From Drosophila persimilis (taxonomy: Eukaryota; Arthropoda; Insecta; Diptera; Drosophilidae), in NCBI RefSeq assembly GCF_003286085.1, contig NW_020825345.1, forward strand, positions 1,178,001-1,242,000: DNA of 64,000 bases. The letters run 5' to 3'. The notes under the pieces are model-generated. The model was not told the DNA's origin and did no database searches. It worked only from the letters and a program-made list of their open reading frames with translations. The translations under genes and the position numbers were made by a program. Of the stretch, positions 48,601-60,600 are shown piece after piece; position 1 is the first letter of the stretch, and each line of letters opens with the position of its first letter.

Positions 48601-51600
48601 TACGGATTGAACGCCTATACCGACTCGACTTGAACTCTGCTTTGGGGCAGTGATTCTCGTCCAGGGTTTCGGTTGAAAGCTGCCGCACGAGCACGAGCAC
48701 CAGCACGAGCACCAGCACCAGCACCAGCACCAGCTGAAACTCAAGAGCTCAAGTCACAAAATCAGCATCAGAAGCAGAAGCAGAAGCAGCTGCTAATAGG
48801 AGCATTAATAGGATTCTCCTCTATGTGTCTGGCTCTGTGCACCTGTTCGGGGGCATGGACAGGCGGCAGCTGGGTCTTGGAGCTTGAAGCTGGAGCTGGA
48901 GCTGGAGCTGGAGTAGCCAGCATTTTTATGTTTCCGGTTCTGATTAGAAAAAGAGAATGCCAAGAGCCTGAGGCCAAGAGGAATGCCAATGCAAATGCAG
49001 GCCCGGCCAGAGCCAGAGCCACTGCCACAGCCAAAGCTACAGCTACAGCCAGAGACGGAGCCAAATCAATTGCCCTGAAGGTGCCTGCCCTGCCGCCGCC
49101 AAGGAGTCAAATCAAAACAGAAACACATACACACACACACACACACACAGATACACACCCATATTCGCAGAACACACACTGAAATGAAAGCAGCAACCAG
49201 TTTCGCAAACGAAACCAGTTTTTTGGGGCCAGTTGTAAAGTTAATAAGCAAAGGAAAATGGAAATTTGCACACAAATAGGAAGTAAAACTGTGGCCCCAC
49301 CACAAAGACAGGAAGTGTGATTCCGGGGCGCAAGTGAATGAACCTGATGGGGAGTACGCGTACGAGTACGAGTACGATTACGCGTACGGGCGGCGGCATT
49401 CGATTACTCAGCGATTGTTAACTCGATTGCAATTGATATTAAGCATACGCCTTGTATGACCAGCACTCTCACTCCCACTCCCTCTCCCGCTCCCTTCCTT
49501 TCCAGAGAGATGGAGATTCCTGCTTCCCGGAAATGAACAAAAGAAATTCAGTGCAAAAATTTACCATTTACCATTCAATCGGCGGCTGCTCCTGGTGGAG
49601 GGGTTATCCAAAAATAGGCTTTCTCTCTCTCACTCTTTGCGCGCTCGTCTCCCTCTCGCTTTGAGTACCTTCTGGGACGTTGGCTTCTTATTAATCTTAT
49701 TCTTATTCCAATTCCAAAACTTCACTTGAGAAACGATTTGTACGCCTTTTTCTGCCGCTGTTGCTTTAATTTCACTGCTCTGCTTTTTTTTTAAATTCTT
49801 TTTTTGTTTTACTTTTTAGCCTTTTTTGGGGAAGTTTTTTTGGGAAGAAGTGTTCTTCTTTGGAGGTTTTTTGAAATTCAAATCACACAATGCCCCGAAA
49901 TCAATTTATGCAACGCAGAAGGGGAAAGGAGGGCGGGGGTGGGGCGCACGGACCGGCGGGAGATTTTGTGTAGGTGTTGGACTGTGGTGCGATGCGTTGC
50001 GGTGCGGTGCGGTGCGGTGCGGTGCGGTGCGGAGGGTGCACGCGTCAATTGTTGAGTGTATATCGAACTTTTAACGCACTTTTGATGTGTTTTTATTTTT
50101 TTTTGTATTTTTGCAGTTTTTTTGGTAAACAAAAAAAAAATTTACACAAAAAGAAGTGCCTGTGTTGCTGTTGCTCCCACTTTTGCTGCTGCTGCTGCTG
50201 CGAATTTTGTTTGTTTGCTGGCGTTGCCGTTGCGGTTGTTCGTCCCGTCCGTTTGGTGGAGCATTCGCGTGCCGCGCGCTGAGTCGCCGAGAGACAACTG
50301 AAAACGACAGCGAAACGAAGGCAACGAAACGTTGGTGCCCTGCTCCCAGTCGCTGCCTCTGCCGCTGCCTCGGTCGCAGCTGGCCGCTGGCGTCGACCGA
50401 GCAAAGCTTTTACAGCGGCAGCAGCAGCAGCAGAAGTCGAAGAATACCAGAAGCAAAACAAAGAAGTGAAAAGAGCATAAGTGGGATAGAGAGAGAATGC
50501 AAGAGAGAGTACGAAAAAGAGAGCGCGCACGCAAGCGGAGCGGTGAAAGAGAGAGAGAGAGAGAGAGAGAGAGTGAGAGAGAGAGAGAGAGCTTTTGCCG
50601 CTGCAGAACTTTCGAGTGCAGCAGGAAGCAGCGTTGCAGTTGGAAGCGTCGCCGTCGCTGCCGACGTCGACAGCGCACCAATTGAAATTGAGTAACAAGA
50701 TTTGTTGCTGCCGCCGACAGTGACGCCGCTGTCTGTGTGTGTTGCATGCAACTGCTGCAATCTGGTTGATGCACAACGATGCAAAAAAGCTGCCTAACCG
50801 GTGTTAGATGCATTTGCATTTTGCTGCAGTTTGGCAACACACAACAAAAAATAAGGAAAAACTAGAGGAAAAATCAACCAACAAAATAGCGAAAATGTTG
50901 CCTCGCTGGCAGTTACATAAGCCTTGATTTAGATGATGGCTTAAATGTGCCTGTATGCGTGTCTACATCACATACACACACACACATACTCTCTGGCTGT
51001 GTGTGTGTGTGTGTGTTTAAGCTTTGCAATAAGGAAGTATCTTTTCGTGCCAGTCGCTCTGTCTTTGGGGCTTTTGGCGGCTTGGCTTTTTCTCAGAGGA
51101 GATGGAAATGGAAATGGCAATGGAAATGGAGACAGGACGCATCGCTTGACAATTTCCTGCTTGTGCACAGTTTTCGATGATTTTTCCCACACAAAAAACC
51201 AAATTGCATCCGCTAGATATTGGAAAATTGAGTTGAGAGCTGAAAGGAAAGTCGATTCTTTTATAGCCGCTCAAGCTGAAGTGAAAAACAAATCCCAGGG
51301 GTCCCACTCTGTCGTTATTAAGTGGTTTCCCACTTTGTTTGGTCTTTCATCACCTGATCCAGGGCTAAGGAGCAAAACTGAGTATCTTCTTCCGTCTTCC
51401 AGTTGTTGCACCCTCAAATAATGGTTTCCTTTTGGCTAGCTTAACCCTCAGTTTACTGGGACCCTCTGTCTGTAAATAGTGCTTGAACATTGTTTTCTAC
51501 ATTCACTAATTGGGGGTTTTAGCAGTGCTGCCAATCTGTGCTAAACATGGGCGCAAATGCTGTCCCCCAATCAGGGTGCAACTTGCTCTAATCGGGGGGA

Positions 51601-54600
51601 GAGGGGCAGAAACCCGCTATGAGGGACGGTGAGAGGTGTCTAATTTACAGCACGCAACATGCAGCGCTCATCTCTGGACTGTGGCACCTCCCATTCCATT
51701 TCAATCCGTTGCACGAGTATGCCGCATGCAACACTCCCCACTGCCCTTATTCCCCCCCCCCCCCCCCCCCCCCCCCCGAGTCCCCCCTCAATTGCACGCG
51801 TCTCAAGTGCTGATTTCCTTTTGCAACCACCCCAGTGGACCACTGTGGGTTCCGATCCCTGTTCCATGCCCTTTTTGGCATGTCAGGCACGTTTTAACAC
51901 GCTGCCAGTTTTGATTTAATTTAGTAACAGCTTAAAGACGTTCGGAGGGGAGGAGGGGGCATGCACACAGTAGTACGTGGAACAGGGAGCCACCATCGAT
52001 CACCGTGCAGCAGAAGCAGCAGAAGCAGCAGCAGCACCACCACCATCATCATCATCATCATCATCATCATCATTATCGGGGGCATCGTTTTGATAAAGTT
52101 GTGCATTGAGATCAGCCAGAGATCAGCCACAGATCAGCAGCTCAAGCAATTTAACATGCAACCTCAGATTGAGCCTCCGCTTGAGCTTCATCTTTGAATG
52201 TAATCTTTTAGCTTCAACTTCAGCTGCAGCTCTTCATCTTCATCTTTCATCTTGCATCTTGCATCTTGCAACTTCATCTTCAATCTTTCAACTTCAGCTT
52301 GATTAAGCAGTTAAATCAAAAGCGCAGTTAAGGAAGTGGGGGAAAGGCACTTAGAGCGGGGCTGAAGGTGTTCCCAACAAGCCGTCAAAGTTGCCGCCGT
52401 CATCATGATCTCCATGATCATCATTATCATCGTTTGTGGCCACACTTGAGAGCGCAGCACTCTCCCAAGCGGAGCCCCTGGCCCCTGCTGCATGTGGCAG
52501 AGAGGAAAAGGTCAACGCATTCTGCGAATCGTAAAGGGAAATGCCACACAAACGAGCAACACGAGCAACAACAGCAACATGAGCAGAAGCAACATCAGCC
52601 GCAATATCGAAGCGGCGTGTTAATTGAAGACAGACAGGGAACCAAAGCTGGTACGAAAGGTGGCAAGGGGAAGGGGGGAGGGGGGGCACTACCACTGGCC
52701 ACCAGTTAACCAAGTGGAGAGCAGCGAGCTCTGTTTGAAATACACAATGCTTCACTGATTTCTGCGTTGCAGTTGCAGTTGCAGCTGTAGCTGTAGCTGC
52801 AGTGGCATTTGAAGTTGCTTCCTTATTTCTGCCTCTCATAACATGCAGCAGCAGCTCCCCACAGACTGTGATCACTTGCTGGTTTCGTGTTCGTTGCAAG
52901 CGTAATTAAAGTTTAAGGTTTTGGGTATGCAACATCCTCTCCTCCTATCAAATGACAATCCCCTTCTTCCGGGTGGCAGTTCGCCATCACTTTGAAGCTG
53001 CCACTCAACGACGCATGAAGTTGCAGCAGCAGCTTAATCAAGCCACTCCCAGCCCTCTTCTATCCCCCTCCCCCCTCCGCCCTCCCCTACCACTGATAAT
53101 GCCATGTTGTTGACGTCGCTGTCGCTGGCCAGAATCGCGGAAGCGCCAAGAAAAATGCGTGCCGTCGTCGTCGTCGTCGTCGTCGTCGTTGTCGCTCTTG
53201 CTGCTTTGGGCATTGAACCCGCAGGCGGGTGCAATTGCCGATGCGCTGTCAACTATTGTGTATCTGTGTGTGTGAGAGTGCTTACGGGTAATGGCATCGC
53301 ATCATAATCATTTATTTTTGCACTAGACAACAGCCATCACATCACATCACAAAGTGCGCTGGCTAATTTTATAAACTTCTTTTCTTCTGCATCGTCTGTG
53401 ATTTGTTGTTGTTGATGTTGTTGTTGTGTTTTTTTTTCTGCTTCACATTTTTTGCATATATATTTTTATGATATTTACTAAGAAATTCTTATGCAGCGCA
53501 CGTCGAAGAGAGGGAAAAGACTGGGGGGTGGCAACTGTGATTGACATTTAGAAGTCAACGTTCGGTTCGGGTGGCTTTGTTGCTGCAGTTGCTGCCACCG
53601 CTGCCCCCGCTGCTTCTGCTGTTGTGCTGCTTGTGCTTGTGCTGCCATTGTCTTGGCCAATCGCCCCCACACCACACCACACCCCACGCTATACACCACA
53701 TACTTATTTCTTGCCAATTTGTTGATGGCTTTTGACATTAATTGTGTGTCGTAGGGCGGGTCAGAGGGGTTCCATAATTGACGACAGTAATCGATGGAAA
53801 TCGTATGTGTTATAGTGAGTAATCAGGAGACCTTCTAATTAAAATAATTGGTTTGGTTTTAGTCCCTGAAAATCCTCTAAAAGAATCTCTATTCTATATT
53901 CATTTATTGAAGGAACATACCGGATTATTTGGTTATCATTGAGTGGTATTTCCCTCTAACAGCTTCTCTGTTAGAATACACTTAAGTAGAATTCCCCTGA
54001 AATCCAGTGTCAAGGTTACTCATCCATCAAACAATGACAATTTTTGTGCAATATTTGGCAATTTGTTCACCTGTGTGCATGAGATGTGAGTAGAACGGAA
54101 CACCACTCATTGCGGGCAAATAGAAGCCGAAATTGCGAGTACGCGTACGCGTGGAAAGTTACCCAACAAATGCGAGTGACTCACAGGAGTGTACATATGT
54201 AAATTTCCCTTTGGGCAAAGTTGCAAGTGATGCAGAAATGTGCAAATTGCACGACAAACTGTGAATGAGATGCCGAGATTTTGGGCAAGGGTCACAAAGT
54301 TCCTTGAGCTCGGGAAGATGAACTTTCGGGGATTTCCACTTCATTTGTACTTGCCACAATTCTGCGCGTAGCAGCCACCTCGTCGGCCAGCAGTGAAGTG
54401 ACAAATGATTTATCTTTGGGCATGTGTGCTTGTATCCATGCGACAAGGTGTTAATTAAACTATAAATAGAGAGACAACTGTGGCCACAATCGGGTGCAAC
54501 ATCTAGGCGGCGCGGACAAACGCGGCTCGTTGTAATTGGAGGACAGATTGCCACCGATGTTGCGGCGGGCACGCATGCGTAACACGGCGGCAACTGGCAC

Positions 54601-57600
54601 TGGTGGCACTGGGGGCACTGGCGGACAGAACAATGAACCGCAACAAAGCCTGTTGCATAAATTAACAATCGCAATTAGTCAGAGGGAACATGTTGCAACG
54701 CCAGGGGCCACAGCACCTCAGCACCTCAGCACCACAGCGCCTTGGTGCTGGAATTGAGTCATCTTCTGATGCATTCATTCACCTGCAACAGGTGCGTGCT
54801 GCTGCTGCTGCTGCTGCTGGTGCTGGTGCTTTTGTTCTCGGGATTAAATTGTTTAACGATCGGTTCAGCGAAATGTTTACTCAACTTTTTTCGGTTTATG
54901 CATCGAGCAGAAATGGTGAATAAATTTGAGCTGCCAAAATGTTTATCAATCGAGTTGAGCGAAGCGGCCATAACAGCAACTTAAATGCATAATTAAAAAA
55001 TTAAATGATATTTCAGCGGCAACAAATTTGTTGACCATATTTTATTTATATATATCGTTCGGGTGTTTATGGCGTTTGTGTTTTTGTGTTTGTGTTTGTT
55101 GTTGGGCGCCGCATTTTGTTGCGCGAAAAAACACATCAACTTTGCGAGCATTGGACTCTGTTCTGGAGGCAGCCCGGCAGACTGGCAGGGGGCTGAGCAG
55201 GGGGCTGAGCAGGGGAGCGGAAGCAGCGACACGACATCGAACGACAACTGAAAGTGAAAGGCCCCTTGGGGGAAATTCAAAGGAAGCGGAAAGCAAGTGC
55301 CTGGGGACCTGCTAAGGTTTGCTGAACTCTATATAAATACTCGTAAACGGTTGAATGCCATCGAATTATGCAACTGTAGAGAGGAGCTGAAGATACTCCG
55401 ATACCGATGAAGATGTGGATACTGGGGACACCCAACCCGAGCCATTCCCAGCGTTTATGCCCTTTTGATAGACCATAATCGAATCGAAGCCCTGCCAAAG
55501 ACTGCCCAGAATGTTGGTTCCTCCTCGTTCTCAGTCATATTTCTATTGCCAAATAATAAAATCTCGGCCGAAACAATGGCCAAATAAAGCTGTGACTGTG
55601 GCTGGGGCTACACTTTAATGTAACCAGCGAAACAACAAGACAAAAGACAATTGTCAGAAGGCACGGCACACGAAAATCAGAACAGAGCGAGCGGCAACAA
55701 TGGGCCAAAAGCGAATTCAAAGCGATTCAAGCCACCAGAACGAACCACGAACGGCCACAAGGGGGTCTCTGGCTCTGGCTCTGACTCTGACTCTGACTCT
55801 GGGCCTGGCCGAATGGTGGATTTGGATTGGCCTGGCCCGGCCCGGCCCGGACCGGCCTGGTCTGGCAGCCTGACCCAGTTTACGCTACAATTATAAGCCA
55901 GTCTTGCTCTTTGTCTTTGTTCTTGTCACTGCGCAGGCGCAGCAGCAGCAACAGCTACAACTGCCACAAGAGCAACAGTTTAATTTTGCACTCGATTTTT
56001 GGGCGTCTAGAAGAGTCGTGGCAACGAAACGAAACGAAACGAATCTCTGGCGCTGACATTTGATAGTTGGCTTTCAAATTGACTACAATTGAGTCGAGAG
56101 CAGCCAACGAACGCTGTTTGATTCTGTGTTACTGTGTCGCCTTGGCGTTGCTCTAACTGAATGTTTGCTGTCTGTTGCTGATGTTGCCCCCAAGCAGCAA
56201 CAGCCACAGCAACAGCAACAGCTCTGTGCCCATTCCCAGACAGACAGCAGAGACAGCAGAATATTGTCCAAAAACTTCGGTCCGTCCTGCCCCGCTCTTT
56301 AATTCTAATTTGATTTGTGGCAAATTTGATTGACGGCGGCTTCGTGCCCCACAAGAGAATGAGACTGAGTAAGAGAAGGAGAAAGAGAGGCAGGCTTTTC
56401 AATTAGCCAACTTTTGCTGGATATTCGCACATAAATTTGATTAATAGCAGTGGCCAAGTCCTGGGAGCAGAGGCAGGGTTTAAGCTCTTTTTCAGAGCAA
56501 ACACACGCTGATGCTGATGCTGACACAAAATGCCGCATGCCGGCATGAAGACCCCCTGTAGCTCTGTGTGTGTGTGCTTGTGTGTGTTTTATGTTTGACC
56601 CAAATTCCTGCAGAGCCATGCAAAGTGTTGCTGCTGCCTCTGCCTCTGCTTCTGCTTCTGCCTGTGCCTCTGACGCTGCTGCAACATCCGAAATGCAATT
56701 TCTGCTTGGCAAGCGTCGCGTTATTTTCCTTTTTTATTGCACTTTGTTGCCGCTGCCAACAAAAGCTTTGCAAATTAAATAAAAGCCAGGCCACGCCCAC
56801 TCAGATATACAAACAGAAGCACACAGCACAGCACAGCACAGCACATCAGTTGCAACACGGCGGCAACATAATTACATTTGTTGTGGGGGCCGGGGCCAGG
56901 GCCCGTGGCAAGGGGCATGGGGCATGGGGAAGCCAAAGCAGAGTGGCATGACCCATTAAAATCCTACAACTCTAACATTTGCACTGGGAATTTCACTGAA
57001 TTCAAGTCCGGATTTGGCTTTCAGCGATTTTAGTCGATCTCTGAGGGAACTTAATTGGAAAATCTCTCACGGAGTGGCAGCAACAGAGACTGCAGCAGAG
57101 CAGGCAATAGGCAACAGCAGCAATAGGCCATCGACAATCGGCAATCGGCAATCAGAAAATGGCAATTGCTGCTTTGCCATAAACCATAATAACCCCCATA
57201 CCATTTGACTCGACAAAAGTCTAATTAAACCGAGCAAGCGAAAATCAAGAGGCGCCTCGTGCGGAGAAACCATGCAACGCCCACTAACAGCAGCAGCTGC
57301 AACATCTGCTGCAGCTGCAACTGCAGCAGGAGCCACCAGCCACATCCATGCTAGGCCCGAACCGAAACTTGCCACAAAAGCAATTTAACTAAATTATTGA
57401 ACTTTCCGTATGCATTGAGGCAAAGTAAAAGTCTCCAAGTAAAAGCCAAAGCCAAAGCCAAAGCCCATGGAGGAAGAGCCAGAAAATGCTGGGGGTGGAA
57501 AGAGGAGAAGAAAACTCGTGGGTCATGGGAACGAAGCTGCAATACTCTGCTCTACGAGCGAAGGATACGCCTGATAAGTCGCCAATTTGCATTATGTAAA

Positions 57601-60600
57601 GAAAAGCGAAAGAAGCATAGTAAATGCTAAATGCTAAAAGATTGGTCTCCGACATAGATAAAGATAGATGCTATGAAGATTTACATGAACTAAATGTCGC
57701 CGAATACGTTTGCGATAGAGCATTCTTTCGCTCAGCACCACAGAAAGAAAATCTCTGCACTGGAAAAATCATTAAAAGTGGTAAAAGCAAACACCAAAAG
57801 CCTTTTGTCGTACAATCTGGGGGGAGTGAAGAGGGCAGAGTCAGGGGAAAGAGGAGAGTGGAACGTGGAGCGTGTGGGTCGAGAGGATTGGCTGCGTGGG
57901 CGCTGTGGCAGCAGCATGGGGGAAAATTAAGGAAATGTTTGCCCAACACCAGGCACGCCGCTGCAGCGAGACAAAAGCCATAAAAAATTGCAACAAATGT
58001 TGCTGGCAATAGACACGACTAATAAATGTTGCTCGCGTGCAGCGACAGCAACAGCGACAGCAACAATGACAGTGACAGCAACAAATATTTTTTGCCTGCC
58101 ACACACTTGCATACACACACACACACACACACACCCACAGAGGTCTTTTGTGTGTAGCCACGATGTTGCCTTGTTGCCTGGTGGCTGGAGTTTATGTGCC
58201 GCTCTCTTGTTTCCGATCTTTTTGGACAATTAATTGTGCAACATCAAATAAATTGCATTCGAAAGCAGCAACAACGGGCCCGAAAGGGTTCCCCAGAGTG
58301 GTTGCTGCCGCGAAAACTCATAAAAACTAATTTCGCTCTTGGCCCGTGGGTGGATTGTGGCTTCAAGTAAGGCTGTCGTTTCCGCCTGCCTCAAGTGGTT
58401 GCAAGCCTAAGCCTGGAGTGGTTTATGGATGCTTTGGTAAAAGGTTTGCCAGATAGTAAACCCGTTTGGGGGAGGGGCAGGCCGCAGATTTTGTAATGGG
58501 AAAATTATCTTAAGTAAAGGTTTTACAACGTTTCAGGAAGCATCAGCATCAGCCCATTCGTACGGGTATGGGTGTATTCATTGATTCAATTAGTGCGAAT
58601 AAAGCAATCGAAGTCCATTGACAATGGCCCGGACAACTAACTGACATAATCTTCGATCTTTCTGCGGAAATTTTGCAGCGATTTCGCAGCTAATAAAGTT
58701 ATCAAGCAGCCAAAACGAAACTAGGTGCAGCCTCCCCTTCACTTTGTTTGTGCAACATTTGGTAACTGTAGAGGTAGAGGCAGAGGTTGTACTCACAGTC
58801 GCGGCTCATGCCAGCGGAGAGGCATTTCTTGAAGCGGCAATATTGGCAGCGATTGCGGTTCAGGCGGATGACCAGGCACTTGCCGTCCCTTAGGCAGCGG
58901 TACTCGATCTGCTTCTGGATGCTGCGACGAAAGAAGCCCTGCAAGGGAAGAGTGTTTAGTGATCGACGTGGAGAGCAGTGGGCCACAACTCACCTTGCAA
59001 CCCTCGCAGGAGGTTACACCATAGTGGTAGCCGGAGGCCTTGTCACCGCACACTTTACAGGGCACAAACGACTTCGAGGAGACACCGTTGTTGCTGTTGC
59101 TGCTGCTGTTGCCACTGTTGTTGCTGCTGCTGTTGTTGTTGTTGTTGTTGCTGGAGTCGGCTAAGCCAAAAGATTGCTGTTGCTGTTGCTGCTGCTGCTG
59201 CTGCTGCTGCTGGGGGTGCTGTTGCAACTGTTGCTGCTGATGTGAGTGTTGCTGCTGTTGCTGAGTTGTCTGTGGCTGCTGCTGCTGCTGCTGCTGTGGC
59301 TCTGTAAGGAAAAATTCATGGATTTCGTTTAAATTTCCTCCGCACGAAAGTTGTATGGCAAGTCGATTATGCAACCTGGTTGCCATGCCACACATTGCCC
59401 ATACGTCACATGTGTCACACAGCCATTTCAATTTGCCAAATGAGTTTGCTGTCACCACGATATCACACGCTCTAAATCTGATGTGCTCTGTGTATTTCCT
59501 CATTGGGAACCAATTGGAAGGACATTTCCACAGACAGCCATCGTTGGGGAGGAAAGCCAATAAGGAAAGTAGAATAGAGTAGCTCTATCCTATCTTAGGA
59601 TAACCTCCATCAATTTCAGTCAAATTACAGTGTGGAAACCTTAAGGAGAGTGAGCACTTTCAATTAGTGAACCTCCAACGATAACCCAAATCGGTTTTAC
59701 CGTCAACTCCATCTCTTAATCATCCACCATTAGGCGCAATAGCCCCGGGAAACTTAGGCACGGACGGGGGCTAGCAATCAAAGTCAAATGCAACAGCTTC
59801 AAGGGGCATTCAACTTCAGGGCGATGTGCGATAAGAAGAAATGCCAAAATATCACGTATACGCCACCGCCTACAACAGTTTGCTGTTGTTGCCTCTTGTT
59901 GCTGCTGCTGTTGCCAGTCACGAGGAAAAACTGCAGCCGCACAATTTTCCCTGCGAGAGCCGAAACCAAATTTGCATTGCAAATGGCAAATGGAAGAAAG
60001 AAAAATAAAAACAAAAACAAAAACAAAAACGAGGCAGAAAAAGGCTGGAAATTGGAGCCAGAGGAGCCAGACAACCATGCTTCTTGGCATTTTCATTTTG
60101 AATTCAATTCAATTTGACTTTGTTTCTCGTTTTCTTTGATTTCTTTCTTTTATTTATTTTTTGATTTGAATTTTCTAATGCAGGAGGAAGAGGCAAATGA
60201 ACTAAGCGCGGAGTTTGAACTGCAGTTGTTGCCACACCTCGAAAAATGCGAAACAAAATGAAATTAATGTGCAACTTGCACGCGCCGACAAGCAGGGGGA
60301 AGGGGCGCCAGAAAGAGGCAGCTCCACTACAGATGATGGGCCGGCAAGAGGGAGTCGCGTAGAGGGAAATGTAGAGGGGGATGGGGACGAGGACGGGAAA
60401 CACTGCGCGTTACGCGCTTGTGCAATTGCAAATTGAATTTTCACCATTGGACAGCAACAGAAACAGCAACAGCAACAACGATGTCTGGAAAATGTCGTCG
60501 GCCTGGGTCTGGGCCTGGGCCTGGGCCTGGGCAGGAATGAAAAACCAAAAGGAAATTCAAGTGCCTGGTTTTCATTTTCGCGCCGCGTTCAAATGCAAAT

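Larger units (their letters stand above)
38190..50100 (-). other. Eip78C intron, central part: microsatellite-rich noncoding DNA
   Basis: About 12 kb with no supported exon. Open frames here are low-complexity (poly-His, poly-Ser, Cys-rich from CT repeats) and come from microsatellites read in arbitrary frames. Conspicuous tracts: (GA)n 38426-38446, TCTG/TCCG tetramers 39425-39560, CATCAT 39887-39949, GTCGTT 42341-42366, CAG 43444-43485, C21 44064-44084, GGAGCC 45592-45630, GGCGT 45848-45877, TATC 48399-48440, CACCAG 48690-48735. Confidence 0.55.
50841..58796 (-). other. Eip78C intron, 5' part near the DBD exons
   Basis: About 8 kb without a supported exon. Tracts noted: C26 at 51752-51777, CAT 52036-52074, CGT 53163-53189, GGCTGAGCAGG copies near 55187-55217, GGCTCT/GACTCT 55768-55802, AC 58112-58134. 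Open frames are low-complexity shadows of these. Confidence 0.5.

Noticed and set aside
48673-49182. 169-codon plus-strand open frame rich in Ala-Pro and Ala-Arg
   Set aside because: Translation of CACCAG, GGAGCT and GAGCCA repeats; no start context or splice structure.
50093-50840. Several 124-232 codon minus- and plus-strand open frames
   Set aside because: Low-complexity Ser/Leu, Arg/Glu or Cys-rich translations of GA and CAG tracts; overlapping frames on both strands, no domain.
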